Source: Akkermansiaceae bacterium (GTDB taxonomy: Bacteria > Verrucomicrobiota > Verrucomicrobiia > Verrucomicrobiales > Akkermansiaceae). Taken from it: DNA of 59,299 nt. The notes under the pieces are model-generated. The model saw only the letters and a program-made list of their open reading frames with translations, made no database searches and was not told the origin of the DNA. Shown here piece by piece: positions 39,059 to 48,450 of this stretch. How positions within the stretch are numbered: the first letter of the stretch is position 1; each line of letters begins with the position of its first letter. Made by a program: the position numbers and the translations under genes. The stretch covers positions 1-59,299 of the forward strand of contig CAIXKE010000041.1 in assembly GCA_903919975.1 (NCBI GenBank), written 5' to 3'.

Positions 39059-41683
39059 ATGATCCGGATTCGCGGCGCGCGGCAACACAACTTGAGGAAT
39101 ATCGACGTCGATATTCCGCGGGGGAAACTTGTCGTGATCACGGGGCCCAGCGGATCGGGAAAATCATCGCTGGCGTTTCACACGCTCTACGCCGAGGGCC
39201 AGCGGCGGTATGTGGAAAGCTTGTCGGTCTATGCGCGGCAGTTTCTTGATCAACTGGAGAAACCGGACGTCGATTCCATCGAAGGGCTGAGCCCGGCCAT
39301 CGCCATCGAGCAACGCAGCGGCGGACTGAACCCGCGCTCGACGGTGGCCACGGCGACTGAAATTCACGATTACTTGCGCGTGTTGTGGGCGGCGGCGGGA
39401 ATTCCGCATGATCCGGAAACCGGCGAGCGGCTCGAACGGATGGGCGCGGCAGACATCGTGAATGCGTTGGCGGCGATGGGGGAGGGGACCAAGGTGATGT
39501 TGCTGGCACCGGTGCCGCAGGAGGAATTGCAGGAGCCGGCACGGTTGTTAGGCGATCTCCAACGCCAAGGTTACATCCGCATCCGCCTGGATGGAGAAGT
39601 TTTGGAAATTGAAGCCGCGGCCAAGGCATGGCCGGATTCGACGCCGGTGGTGGAGATTGTGGTGGACCGCTTCGTCGTCCGGCCGGGTGTGGAATCGCGG
39701 ATGGCGGACTCGGTGGAAACCTCGTTGCGGCTATGCGGCGCGGAAGCCCGTGCGGCAGTCCAGGAGCCGGAAGCGGACACGTGGCGGGACCTGAGTTTCC
39801 AAACATCATATCGGAATCCACGCACTGGCTTCATCGTCGGCGAGCTCTCACCCAAGCATTTTTCCTTCAACTCGCACATCGGTGCCTGCGAGGCTTGCGA
39901 AGGGCTGGGCACCGAGATGTTTTGCGATCCGGATCTGCTGGGAGATGGCGAGGACGCGGATCTAACATTGCAACGGTTTCGCGAGGCAAAATCCGAGATC
40001 ACCCGGCGAAAACTTTCCAAGTTCATGGCGCACCGCGCATGCCGGGTTTGCGGCGGTAAGCGCCTGAAACCGGAATGGCTGGCGGTGAAAATCGAAGGCG
40101 CTGAAAACCGTTGGCTCGGCATTCAGGATTTTTGCGCGCTCGGTGTTTCCGAAGCGCTGCATTGGCTAAGCAGTTTTCAAATGGAGGCTTCCAAACTGGA
40201 AGTTTGCTTCCGCCTCGTCGATGATGTGCGGAAGCGTTTGTCATTTCTTGAGGAAGTGGGCCTCGACTATCTGACACTCGACCGCACGAGCGGCACGCTC
40301 TCCGGCGGCGAGGCTCAGCGCATCCGCCTCGCCACTCAGCTCGGCGCGGGGCTTTCCGGCGTGATTTATGTCCTCGATGAACCGAGCATCGGCTTGCATG
40401 CGGCGGATACCGGAAGGCTCATCGGCGCGCTCACCCGACTGCGGGATTTGGGAAATACGGTGGTGGTCGTCGAGCACGATGAGGCGATCATCCGCGCCGC
40501 TGATTGGGTGATCGATATCGGGCCGGGTGCGGGGCTTGCGGGGGGCTTGGTGCTGGGCAGCGGGCCGCCCGCGGAGTTGGACTCGCCGACGGGTGAGTGG
40601 TTGAAAGGGAATGCCGGGCATGGCGGTTGGAAACCGCCGCCACGTGATGCGGCGGGCGAACTCGTGATCCGCGGCGCGTGTGAGCACAATTTGCAAAACC
40701 TGGATGTGGCGATTCCGTTAGGTCGGCTGGTGACGCTTTGTGGTCCGAGCGGCAGTGGGAAATCCACCTTGGCAGACGACATTTTGCGGCGTGCCTTGGC
40801 GCGGCATTTTCATGGCTCCGGGGAAACTCCGGGAAAGCATGGTGCCATCGAGGGGCTCGAGTTGATCGAAAAATGTGTGGTGGCCGATCAATCGCCGATC
40901 GGCCGCAGCCCGCGCTCAAATCCTGCGACCTTCACCGGAGCTTTCGATCTGATCCGTGAGCTGTTCACCAAACTTCCGCTCTCCAAACAACGCGGCTACG
41001 GAGCCGGGCGTTTCAGTTTCAATGCGGCGGGTGGGCGGTGCGAGCGCTGCCAAGGCAACGGCCGCCTCAAGATCGAGATGCACTTTTTACCGGATGCGTG
41101 GGTGACTTGCCCAGCCTGCGGCGGCCGACGTTTCAACCGTGAAACTCTGGAAGTGACTTACAAGGGCAAGTCGATCGCGGAGATTCTCGCGCTTCAGGTC
41201 AGCGAGGCGCTGATGTTTTTCCGCCCGATTCCGAAACTCCGCAACATCCTGGCGATTTTGGAGGAGCTCGGGCTTGGTTACCTTAAACTCGGCCAGGCGG
41301 CTAACACTTTATCCGGCGGAGAAGCCCAGCGCCTCAAGCTGGCTGTGGAGCTGGCCCGCCCGCAGGCACCGCACACACTCTATCTGTTTGACGAGCCGAC
41401 GACCGGCCTGCACTTCGGTGATGTCGAGCGATTGTTAGCCGCCTTTGTTCGCCTGCGCGATGCCGGCCATAGCGTGCTCGTGGTTGAACACCATTTGGAC
41501 GTGATCGCCGCATCTGACTGGGTGATCGAGCTTGGCCCGGGCGGCGGAAAACACGGTGGAAAATTGGTGGCGGAAGGACCGCCGGGAGTGATTTGTGAGA
41601 ATCTGGATTCGCCCACCGGGCGGGCGTTGGAAGTACGGAGGGACCACACTCCTGTGGTGCGGGAGAATGTGAGGACATTGTGA
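39059..41683 (+). CDS. uvrA: UvrA-like excinuclease ATPase, divergent paralogue
   Basis: 874 aa, somewhat short for UvrA (about 940). Both ABC modules are present: Walker [10 protein letters not shown] (residues about 29-37) and GPSGSGKST (about 562), signatures LSGGEAQRI (about 420) and [11 protein letters not shown] (about 760), and DEPSIGLH / [11 protein letters not shown]. The [12 protein letters not shown] and CERCQGNGR...[14 protein letters not shown] elements remain. However, where E. coli UvrA has a CPxC-type pair in the first zinc module this protein has SYRNPRTG, and an expected CPDH is PHDP. The last codons ([15 protein letters not shown]) lie in repeat DNA. It may be a UvrA2-type protein instead of the main repair UvrA. 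Confidence 0.88.
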   Translation: MIRIRGARQHNLRNIDVDIPRGKLVVITGPSGSGKSSLAFHTLYAEGQRRYVESLSVYARQFLDQLEKPDVDSIEGLSPAIAIEQRSGGLNPRSTVATATEIHDYLRVLWAAAGIPHDPETGERLERMGAADIVNALAAMGEGTKVMLLAPVPQEELQEPARLLGDLQRQGYIRIRLDGEVLEIEAAAKAWPDSTPVVEIVVDRFVVRPGVESRMADSVETSLRLCGAEARAAVQEPEADTWRDLSFQTSYRNPRTGFIVGELSPKHFSFNSHIGACEACEGLGTEMFCDPDLLGDGEDADLTLQRFREAKSEITRRKLSKFMAHRACRVCGGKRLKPEWLAVKIEGAENRWLGIQDFCALGVSEALHWLSSFQMEASKLEVCFRLVDDVRKRLSFLEEVGLDYLTLDRTSGTLSGGEAQRIRLATQLGAGLSGVIYVLDEPSIGLHAADTGRLIGALTRLRDLGNTVVVVEHDEAIIRAADWVIDIGPGAGLAGGLVLGSGPPAELDSPTGEWLKGNAGHGGWKPPPRDAAGELVIRGACEHNLQNLDVAIPLGRLVTLCGPSGSGKSTLADDILRRALARHFHGSGETPGKHGAIEGLELIEKCVVADQSPIGRSPRSNPATFTGAFDLIRELFTKLPLSKQRGYGAGRFSFNAAGGRCERCQGNGRLKIEMHFLPDAWVTCPACGGRRFNRETLEVTYKGKSIAEILALQVSEALMFFRPIPKLRNILAILEELGLGYLKLGQAANTLSGGEAQRLKLAVELARPQAPHTLYLFDEPTTGLHFGDVERLLAAFVRLRDAGHSVLVVEHHLDVIAASDWVIELGPGGGKHGGKLVAEGPPGVICENLDSPTGRALEVRRDHTPVVRENVRTL

Positions 41684-41745
41684 AGCGCGTAGCTCTTTAC
41701 CAATGACTCACCATTCTCATCCACGACATGAGTGTCGTGGCTCCT
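41637..41745. repeat. Hairpin repeat cluster at the uvrA 3' end
   Basis: Contains ACCACACTCCTGTGGT (inside the last uvrA codons) and CCACGACATGAGTGTCGTGG (41721-41740), the same hairpin motif as copies at 32119 and 37761 but in a shorter, partly inverted arrangement. A degenerate relative lies at 42408-42442. Confidence 0.6.
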
Positions 41746-41763
41746 TATGCCTTCAGTTCATTC

Positions 41764-41815
41764 GCAGAATGTAGCAGCGTGTCTGTGACCGACGCTAATT
41801 TGCCGTGAGGCTGGG
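41764..41815. repeat. Direct repeat left of the vapB remnant locus
   Basis: GCAGAATGTAGC followed by AGCGTGTCTGTGACCGACGCT is repeated at 42316-42367 in the same orientation. Each copy has an internal hairpin (TAGCGGCG...CGCCGCTA in the second copy). Together they bracket about 550 bp holding the antitoxin and deleted toxin. Confidence 0.75.
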
Positions 41816-41821
41816 GCGATT

Positions 41822-41990
41822 AAGGAAATGGCAGGAGATATGCACCTAGGATTCCGGTATCCAAGGTGGCGAGTTCAAAGCTGTGGGCCTGCGCCAGCGT
41901 GAGCAAATGGGCATCAGTGGTTTGCGAAGCGGCAGCACACCAAGCAGGGAAACCTGCGGAAGAGGAACGATCATCAGCCAGGAAGGTATT
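41822..41990 (-). pseudogene. VapC toxin gene with internal deletion
   Basis: Immediately behind the vapB-like gene the minus strand has ATG AAA TAC (the expected MKY start), then jumps one base out of frame into FLADDRSSSAGFPAWCAAASQ, TTDAHLLTLAQAHSFELATLD and a TAA. These are the C-terminal half of the same VapC subgroup as 25284-25688. The first half, with the leading Asp and Glu, has been deleted. The original ATG overlaps the vapB stop, so the locus was once a normal vapBC. Confidence 0.7.
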
Positions 41991-42230
41991 TCATGGGAAT
42001 TCCGCCAGCATTTGACGCACCGTTTCAGTGCTTAGGTTGGAACTTCCGGACAGTGGAGCGAAAATCTCCGCGCCGGTGATGTCGCAGCGGATTTTGCCGA
42101 CCGGAGCGGCCTCGACGGCATCAGTAGCCCGGCGGCGCAAATATTCGGATAAGCTCAAGCGTTGCTGCTTTGCCCTTTTGCGGATGCGCTGCGCCTCATC
42201 CTCACTCACTTTGAAAGAGATGGTGATCAT
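41991..42230 (-). CDS. vapB: Orphan VapB-like antitoxin (ribbon-helix-helix)
   Basis: 79 aa. The RHH domain is MITISFKVSEDEAQRIRKRAKQQRLSLSEYLRRRATDAV (residues 1-39). The tail with STETVRQMLAEFP is like VapB toxin-binding ends. It is intact although its toxin is deleted, as if kept as an anti-addiction gene or not yet decayed. Confidence 0.75.
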   Translation of the reverse strand: MITISFKVSEDEAQRIRKRAKQQRLSLSEYLRRRATDAVEAAPVGKIRCDITGAEIFAPLSGSSNLSTETVRQMLAEFP

Positions 42231-42231
42231 G

Positions 42232-42248
42232 GGTATTACCGGTATTAC
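42232..42248. promoter_or_regulatory. Possible VapB operator
   Basis: GGTATTAC occurs twice in tandem around a TACCGGTA palindrome, directly before the vapB start codon. Repeats of this size suit RHH dimers. Confidence 0.4.
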
Positions 42249-42315
42249 AGGCTAGACGGCAAGGCAAGAAGAATTCCCGCTTTCTGTCGAATCCATCACC
42301 GCAACCGTTGCATTT

Positions 42316-42367
42316 GCAGAATGTAGCGGCGTGTCTGTGACCGCCGCTAACTGGCCTTGAGGCTGGG
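42316..42367. repeat. Direct repeat right of the vapB remnant locus
   Basis: Second copy of the 41764-41815 repeat, with perfect arms TAGCGGCG and CGCCGCTA around a 10-nt loop. The remaining DNA to the gspD stop contains only a degenerate CGACACTC hairpin (42408-42442). Confidence 0.75.
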
Positions 42368-42462
42368 TGGTGCAAGAAATGAGGATGAAGAAGAAGCTTC
42401 GCGCGGTTCATGGGCTACGACACTCATAGAGTGACGCTACAAGCCGCTCATTTGCGTGCTCC

Positions 42463-44979
42463 TCACCGACGGTGGGGGCGGATGGAGGATTTCTTCTTGG
42501 TGGCGGGGACGTCCGCCTTGTGGGAACCGCCCTTGCCTTTTTCCTGAACCGGCGGGATCTCATCCACGCCGGGCAACACGCCATCGCCATCGGCGAAATC
42601 ACGGGCTTTCGGGGAGACTTTGTAACGGCCGTCCATATCCGATTGAACGTCGTTGAGAGTGCGGTCGCTGTTGACGATGGAGGGCTGGATGAAAACCATG
42701 AGTTCGCTGCGGTCGTCAGAATTCACCGTGGAGGAAAACAGTCTGCCGAGATAGGGGATATCGCTAAGGATCGGAATGCCGCTTTTTGTCTCTTTATTCC
42801 TACCGACAATCAAACCGCCGAGCACGATCGTGTTGTTGTTGGGCACAGTGGCGGTGGTCAGGATTTCCCGGGTGGTGATGCGCGGCACAGTGAGAGGTCC
42901 GCCATTGGTGCCAGCGCCTTCGATGGTCTGTGGTGCGCCCTCTTCATCATTCAGCAGGGCGATCTGCATGGTGATTTCGTTATCGGAGTTCACCAGCGGA
43001 ATGACCTCGAGTTTGAGCACGACATCCTGATATTGGATGCGGGTGCCGCTGCTGTAGCTGCCGCTAGTGGTGCCTCCTTCGGTGGGGATGGCGATGCGTT
43101 CACCGCTCGAGATCGTGCCCTTTTGGTTATTGGAGGTGAAAATGCTCGGGCGAGAGAGCACGGTGAAGTCGGACTTCGATTGGAGTGCTTTCAAAAAGAT
43201 GCTGAGATCACCGATTTGTCCGTAAGCCTTCAAACCACCTGCTGCCGTGAGAGTGCCGGGATCAAAAGGTGTTCCTTGAGCAGCTGTGCCGGGCTTAAAT
43301 TCATCTTTATCTATGGTGTCTGGATCATCAGGAATTGCCGGAATTGCCGCAATATATTTCAGAATGGGCAGAACGGGACCAAATCCACCACCGGCCCGGC
43401 CCGCGATATCGCCGCTTCTTACGAGATAGTCTAAGCCGGTTTCTTTGCTCTTTCCGAGCGACAACTGACCAATCACCGTGGAGATCATAACCTGGTCCGG
43501 TTTGACATCGATTTGGTCGAGCAAGCGTTCGATGATTTCGAGGGCGGAGGGCGGGCCTTGGGCGACGACGGAGTTGGTGATGTTGTCGGCGACGAGCAGG
43601 GTGCGGCCGACGAGCAAGGATTCGGGAGCGGAGCTAACCGAAGGATCGCTGAGGCCGGTGCCACCACCGCCGCCGAAGCCACCGCTGGAACCGCCTGATC
43701 CGCCACTGGAACCGCCGAAGCCGGAGGATGAGTTTCCGCCAAAGCCGCTGGATGAGTTGCGGCCACTGGAGCCGGTTTGGCGGGCGCTGGATTGTTGCGT
43801 GCGCGGGGCGGTTTGGCCGCCGCCAGCACCGCCTGCGCCACCGGCGCTGGCACCACCTTCACCGGTGCCGGTGAAGGCGCGGGTGAGCGCATTTCCAGCG
43901 ATGGGTAGAAACTCGGAAACGGTGAGGAAACGGAGTTTGCGGCGCAGGAAGGTTTTATCGCTGGTGGGGACATCGAACTCGCGGACTAGATTCTCGACGA
44001 AGACCAAATCGACTGGCCGGCCCATGGCGAAGATGCGATTGGTGCGGGGTTCCGGGATGATTTGGACGGGCGTATCCTCGCCTGAGGACGTGCCGCTACC
44101 GCCGGGTTGGACAGCGGGCGCGACGCCTGGAGGTGTTCCGGGGAGTGCCGCCCGCTGGACGCCAGCGGTTTTTTGCGCACCTTGCTGGGCGGTGAGCAAC
44201 TCGGTGAGGACGGTGGCGATTTCAGTGACGTCGGCGTATTGGACTTTGATGAAACGGGTGGCTTGCACGGAGCCGGGCACGTCGATGGTTTTCTGGAGAT
44301 CCACGAGGCTCTTGATGAGTGAAGCCTTCTCGGTGATGACCACGGCAGAGGCGTTCGGCACGGCGGAAATGGAGCCATAGGCACCGAATTGGCCGATGAT
44401 TTGGGTGAAGATGTTCACCGCTTGGTCGGGCTTGATGTAGCTGAGGGCCATGACGTAGGTGATGACGACGTCGGTATCCGGCAAGGTGGAGTTTTCGTTG
44501 TAAACATCCACGCTTACGTTCGTCGGGCGCGGGCCTCCGGTGGCGAGCGTGAGGATGTCGAGATTTGAATCCTGCGGGTGTTGGCTGAAAACGAACCCTT
44601 CGAGCACGGCGGCTTTGCGGAGTAATTCCGCAGCCTCGGCGTAGGTGAGCGGGTCTTGTGGGGTGGCTTCTTGGAGGAATTTAAACTCGGCGGTAGCGGC
44701 GGCAGTGGTAACGATGATTCGGCGGCCGGTGTAGCGGCGGTAGAGGACGGCGAGGCCGTCACCGGTGAGTTTTTCCTCGATGATATCCTCGACGATTTTG
44801 GTATTTCCAAGGTCGGCTCCCGGGGCGGGAGCGGCATCTTTACCGGCGGGGCGTCCTGCCGCCGGGACTGGAACCGCCCCCGGAATCAACACTCCGGGAG
44901 GAGCTTCGGCGGGAGGTTGCTGCGCCGAGACGGGCAGCCACGCGAGGAAGAATAATATGAGGGATCGATGGAAGGTCAT
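42463..44979 (-). CDS. gspD: Type II secretion secretin GspD
   Basis: 838 aa with a signal peptide (TFHRSLILFFLAWLPVSAQQ). N-domains (about 60-340) include YIKPDQAVNIFTQIIGQFG and VQYADVTEIATVLTELL. A long Gly/Ser tract (about 395-450) interrupts the N3 region. The secretin core is at about 500-790 (ISTVIGQLSLGKSKETGLDYLV, TVLSRPSIFTSNNQKGTISSGERI, VPNNNTIVLGGLI, IPILSDIPYLGRLF). It forms the outer-membrane channel. Last gene of the minus-strand gsp operon. The basic tail (KKKSSIRPHRR) is unusual. Confidence 0.92.
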   Translation of the reverse strand: MTFHRSLILFFLAWLPVSAQQPPAEAPPGVLIPGAVPVPAAGRPAGKDAAPAPGADLGNTKIVEDIIEEKLTGDGLAVLYRRYTGRRIIVTTAAATAEFKFLQEATPQDPLTYAEAAELLRKAAVLEGFVFSQHPQDSNLDILTLATGGPRPTNVSVDVYNENSTLPDTDVVITYVMALSYIKPDQAVNIFTQIIGQFGAYGSISAVPNASAVVITEKASLIKSLVDLQKTIDVPGSVQATRFIKVQYADVTEIATVLTELLTAQQGAQKTAGVQRAALPGTPPGVAPAVQPGGSGTSSGEDTPVQIIPEPRTNRIFAMGRPVDLVFVENLVREFDVPTSDKTFLRRKLRFLTVSEFLPIAGNALTRAFTGTGEGGASAGGAGGAGGGQTAPRTQQSSARQTGSSGRNSSSGFGGNSSSGFGGSSGGSGGSSGGFGGGGGTGLSDPSVSSAPESLLVGRTLLVADNITNSVVAQGPPSALEIIERLLDQIDVKPDQVMISTVIGQLSLGKSKETGLDYLVRSGDIAGRAGGGFGPVLPILKYIAAIPAIPDDPDTIDKDEFKPGTAAQGTPFDPGTLTAAGGLKAYGQIGDLSIFLKALQSKSDFTVLSRPSIFTSNNQKGTISSGERIAIPTEGGTTSGSYSSGTRIQYQDVVLKLEVIPLVNSDNEITMQIALLNDEEGAPQTIEGAGTNGGPLTVPRITTREILTTATVPNNNTIVLGGLIVGRNKETKSGIPILSDIPYLGRLFSSTVNSDDRSELMVFIQPSIVNSDRTLNDVQSDMDGRYKVSPKARDFADGDGVLPGVDEIPPVQEKGKGGSHKADVPATKKKSSIRPHRR

Positions 44980-45005
44980 GGAGAGAGCGATGATGGATGG
45001 ACGGA

Positions 45006-45635
45006 CTAGCGCGGGGAGCGATGGTCACGACGTAGGGTGGATGATGATGATGATGGGCCGGGGCGAACTGGCTGTGAGGGAGCGACTGGTGGAACGACGC
45101 GCGGACGCGGTTGGCGCGTGGGCTCTTGGCCGGGCTGGCCCACGGGGGCGGCTCCGTGAGCGACGCCCGGAAGAAGCGGTAGTGGGGCCTTGGAGCCGCC
45201 TGGAGCGGCCGGAGCGGCTGGAGCGGCTGGAGCGGCGATCGTTAGGAGTTTTTTGTCGAAAGCGACATTGCCCGAGACCGAACCGGAGCTCATCCGGACC
45301 ACGGTGCCGAGGGGATCGCCGGGTTTGCGGGTGACGCCGAGGATTTTAAAGCCCTCGCTCGGTCGGTCGGACTCGACGATGAGGCGTTTGCTTGGGTCTT
45401 TCTTGTTGAGCATGGTGACGCGGTAGCCACCGGTGACCGGGGAAACACCAAGCAGCGCGTAATCTTCCAGCGGGTCGGCCGCCGGGCCAGCGGCCTCAAC
45501 CAGCGGCTTGGAGGTGAAGGGCGAGTCCATCCAGAGGCGGGTGTATTTGGACTTGGGTGCCTTTTTCGGCAAATCCGCCAAGGCCCAGCCGGTCAGGGCG
45601 AGGGCGATGATTAGGATGCGGGGCGCGGGTTTCAT
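45006..45635 (-). CDS. Secretion-operon accessory protein (GspC position)
   Basis: 209 aa. A signal-like N-terminus (KPAPRILIIALALTGWALA) precedes a beta-rich segment (YALLGVSPVTGGYRVTMLNKKDPSKRLIVES, GFKILGVTRKPGDPLGTVVRM) and a Pro/Ala-rich tail. It lies between gspM and gspD. It could replace the GspC periplasmic link to the secretin, but no PDZ or homology-region motif is clear. Function is inferred from position. Confidence 0.65.
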   Translation of the reverse strand: MKPAPRILIIALALTGWALADLPKKAPKSKYTRLWMDSPFTSKPLVEAAGPAADPLEDYALLGVSPVTGGYRVTMLNKKDPSKRLIVESDRPSEGFKILGVTRKPGDPLGTVVRMSSGSVSGNVAFDKKLLTIAAPAAPAAPAAPGGSKAPLPLLPGVAHGAAPVGQPGQEPTRQPRPRVVPPVAPSQPVRPGPSSSSSTLRRDHRSPR

Positions 45636-45657
45636 GGGATTGGGGATTTGAAATTTT

Positions 45658-46188
45658 TCAAATAGCCGGAACCGGCACGAACCATTGTTCGATGGTGGCG
45701 GTGCAGTCGATTTTCGTGTCGTCTTCTTTATTCGGGGAGATGCGGATGCTGGATGCGATGCGAAATTGCTCGGGGATATTGAGGCGGTCGAACCATTCGT
45801 AGAGATCTTTCTCATCGCCACTGACGGTGAGCTGGATTTTGGCGCGATGGTAATACTGACCGGTGGTATCGGTTTGGAGAGGTTTTTGGGTCTTGATGGT
45901 GAGGCCGGCGGTTCTGGCCTCGCGTTCGCAGAGTTGTTGGAGCTGGGTTTGGATGTCCTGATTGTCGGCGGGCTCTGGCTCGTGTTGTGCGAGCCATTCC
46001 ATTTCATCCATAACTTGCTCACTGCTGGCACGGAACATCTCCGCGGTTTTGAGTTTCTGCCGGGCTTGGTCGCGCTGCAACCCAACTTCGAGCCGCTTGC
46101 TTTTGAACAACCCGATCGCAAGAAAATTGAGTATGAGAAACCCGGCGGCGGCGAAGAAGATCAGGAGTTTTTTTTCCCGGGGTGACAT
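45658..46188 (-). CDS. gspM: GspM/PilO-like inner-membrane assembly protein
   Basis: 176 aa. A short cytoplasmic end, a membrane helix (KKLLIFFAAAGFLILNFLAIGLF), a coiled stretch (LEVGLQRDQARQKLKTAEMFRA) and a ferredoxin-like domain (IQLTVSGDEKDLYEWFDRLNIPEQFRIASSIRISP) match GspM/PilO. It pairs with the GspL-like protein upstream to form the inner-membrane platform. Confidence 0.75.
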   Translation of the reverse strand: MSPREKKLLIFFAAAGFLILNFLAIGLFKSKRLEVGLQRDQARQKLKTAEMFRASSEQVMDEMEWLAQHEPEPADNQDIQTQLQQLCEREARTAGLTIKTQKPLQTDTTGQYYHRAKIQLTVSGDEKDLYEWFDRLNIPEQFRIASSIRISPNKEDDTKIDCTATIEQWFVPVPAI

Positions 46189-46253
46189 GGATGGCGATTT
46201 GAAATTTCAGAGGTCGGCATTGATTAAATGCCATTTGGACAAAGATTTGTCGG

Positions 46254-47498
46254 TCAAGGTTGGGATTCGACGGTTGGAACTTCGCCGCTGAAGACAAATT
46301 CCCAGCCGCGGGTGGATTGTGTGGGCTCGGGAGTCTGCCAGGTGAATTTGCCGAGGTCGCCGTTTTTCGAGAGCCTCAGGCTGAAGGTGTTGACGGCTTG
46401 GAGTTGAGGGGCCTCGCCCATGAGCTTGATTTCCGCTGGGCTGATATCGGCGGTCTTGAGGCGCAGCCCGCTATTGGGTGGGATGCAGGCGGCGATGCGA
46501 CTGAGAATGTCCACTGGCGAATTGTTGAGGTCGACGGCAAAGGCGAGTTCGTCCCATTTCGCAATGTGCTGGGCGTAGGCCTCGCCTTCGGGGGCGGCCT
46601 GCTCCGCTTGGACGAGCAAGGCTTTGGTTTCCGACGACGCTTTCCACAAACCATAGCCGAACCAGCCGATGACACCGACGTAAATAAGGCAAACAGCCGC
46701 GACGCCGAGGATGATGTTCCGGCGGTGGAGCGCGGCGCGGCGGGCGGCGCGCACATCGGCCGGCAGGAGCTTGCTGAGGGGATCGGGCAGCACAGGCGCG
46801 GGGCGCGGCACGACATCAACCGCCACTTTGAATGCGGAGCGCAAGGCGGCCGGATTCAACGATTCGTTGGAACTCCAAATGACGACGCGGGCTGGCTCGA
46901 CGTCCAAGCCCTGCATGGCCAGCTGGATGAGTGAAAGCCGGATTTCACGGGCCAAGGATTCGTCCGGCTGCGCCGCATCCACCGCCGTGGCCTGGCAATA
47001 AAGGAGTTTGCCTTGGTGAAAAACCCCGAACACCCAGCGGCCGATTTCCTTCCAGACCGCGAGGGCATCGCCCGTGATCGGGAAGGCACGAGCGGAGAGA
47101 TCGAAACTTTTCGGCCCGCGCGGTGGCAGGTCGCCCTCGCCGGGGCCGCGCAGGAAGATAGAGAGTAATGCCGTGTTTTGAGCCTCGCGGGCAACGACGA
47201 AAACATCGGTGAGCTGGCCGGCCAATGGATCCGGGCGGAGCCCAAGGCGTTCGGCGTGCAGCGCGGCGAGATCCGGGAAAAGCGCGGAATCGTCACTGGT
47301 GACCCGCAGCGGCACGGCCGTGACGGATTTCACGGGAAACAACATCGTCAGATCACCCGAGGGGATTTCCGCCAGATCGGCGGCCTGCGGGATTTCCGTG
47401 GCGGCATGCAGAGCATACGCGCCACCGCCTTGGCTGGCCCAGATTTCCCACCCGGATTCGCCGGGGACGATAAGGACATGATCGGTGGATTTGCTCAC
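46254..47498 (-). CDS. gspL: GspL-like protein (PilM/PilN-type fusion)
   Basis: 414 aa. The N-terminal 250 residues resemble the degenerate actin-like cytoplasmic domain of GspL. One membrane helix at about 261-283 (NIILGVAAVCLIYVGVIGWFGYG) follows, then a periplasmic part with SPVDILSRIAACIPPNSGLRLKTADI, as in PilN/GspL. ATG overlaps the gspK stop (ATGA). GspL normally recruits the GspE ATPase, which is not encoded nearby. Confidence 0.75.
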   Translation of the reverse strand: MSKSTDHVLIVPGESGWEIWASQGGGAYALHAATEIPQAADLAEIPSGDLTMLFPVKSVTAVPLRVTSDDSALFPDLAALHAERLGLRPDPLAGQLTDVFVVAREAQNTALLSIFLRGPGEGDLPPRGPKSFDLSARAFPITGDALAVWKEIGRWVFGVFHQGKLLYCQATAVDAAQPDESLAREIRLSLIQLAMQGLDVEPARVVIWSSNESLNPAALRSAFKVAVDVVPRPAPVLPDPLSKLLPADVRAARRAALHRRNIILGVAAVCLIYVGVIGWFGYGLWKASSETKALLVQAEQAAPEGEAYAQHIAKWDELAFAVDLNNSPVDILSRIAACIPPNSGLRLKTADISPAEIKLMGEAPQLQAVNTFSLRLSKNGDLGKFTWQTPEPTQSTRGWEFVFSGEVPTVESQP

Positions 47499-48436
47499 GG
47501 AATGATTTCTTCGGTGCGTTCGAGGAGAGCCGGTTTGCCGGCGCGATTGCGGACAATGACGGTGATTTTGCGTTTGGCTCCCTCGGCTTGGCCAATGCTT
47601 TCAATGCGGGTAGTCGAATCGTTCACAGTGAAGCGCTTGGCGAGATCGGGCCGACCATTCACATCGATCCCTAAAAGATCAAGCGCGGCGGCGGGATTTT
47701 GAAAAGGAACGTCGTCCAAGGTATCGCGCATTCCATCGATGCCGCGGACCGTTTCCGGGATGATATCGGCTTGCTCGACCGGACATTCGGCGGCGGCGGC
47801 GATCAACTCGGGGGACGCTTCGTTGAGATCCAAGCCCCCGCCACTCCAAATGGTGAACCAGTCACGCCAATCCGGCCGCACGGCTTCGACGAGATCCATA
47901 CCACGCACCAAGCGGACTTCACTCAGGTCGTAAAACGGCCGGTTGAACGGTTGGTTGATGCGCCCGGCCTTTTCGTAATCTTTCTTTTCCGCACCATTGA
48001 GCGACACGTTGTCATCGGCATCCACCCAGTCGCCAAGAGCGTCCGCCACTTCCTGCGCCTGATCAATATCGAGCCCCCAATCCGCGAAAATCGAGCTCAG
48101 CAAGGCCTTGTCGTCCGAAAGCAGGATGGCATTGATGTTGAAACGTCCACCCTCGGAAACCACCCGCACCTCAAACCCTTCGCCGGAATCTCCACCCATT
48201 TTTCGGAGCAAGGGATCCGAGCGTTTCACCACGGGATTGGAACCGACGGCGATGCCCATTTCGGCGACCTGACGGGCGCGCGAGCCGTGAATTTTGGCGG
48301 TCGCAAGTTCCATATCGAAGGAAATCACGCGCAACGCCGTCATGCAGGCCATCGCGAGAATCGCAATCAACCAAAGCACCGCCATGAGGGCGACGCCTCG
48401 GCGGGATCGATGGATGTTGGGAACGCTGGATCTCAT
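47495..48436 (-). CDS. gspK: Type II secretion minor pseudopilin GspK
   Basis: 313 aa. The prepilin-like N-terminus is RRGVALMAVLWLIAILAMACMTALRV. A large inserted alpha domain contains GRFNINAILLSDDKALLSSIFADWGLD, DALGDWVDADDNVSLNGAEKKDY and GLDLNEASPELIAAA, the canonical GspK pattern (two SAM-like domains). It caps the pseudopilus tip with GspI and GspJ. Overlaps gspL. Confidence 0.88.
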   Translation of the reverse strand: MRSSVPNIHRSRRGVALMAVLWLIAILAMACMTALRVISFDMELATAKIHGSRARQVAEMGIAVGSNPVVKRSDPLLRKMGGDSGEGFEVRVVSEGGRFNINAILLSDDKALLSSIFADWGLDIDQAQEVADALGDWVDADDNVSLNGAEKKDYEKAGRINQPFNRPFYDLSEVRLVRGMDLVEAVRPDWRDWFTIWSGGGLDLNEASPELIAAAAECPVEQADIIPETVRGIDGMRDTLDDVPFQNPAAALDLLGIDVNGRPDLAKRFTVNDSTTRIESIGQAEGAKRKITVIVRNRAGKPALLERTEEIIP

Positions 48437-48450
48437 GAGTTTTTAGAGAA

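Noticed and set aside
43478-44380. 300-codon Pro-rich plus-strand frame opposite gspD
   Set aside because: It is the complement of the Gly/Ser-rich tract and secretin domains and has no independent support.
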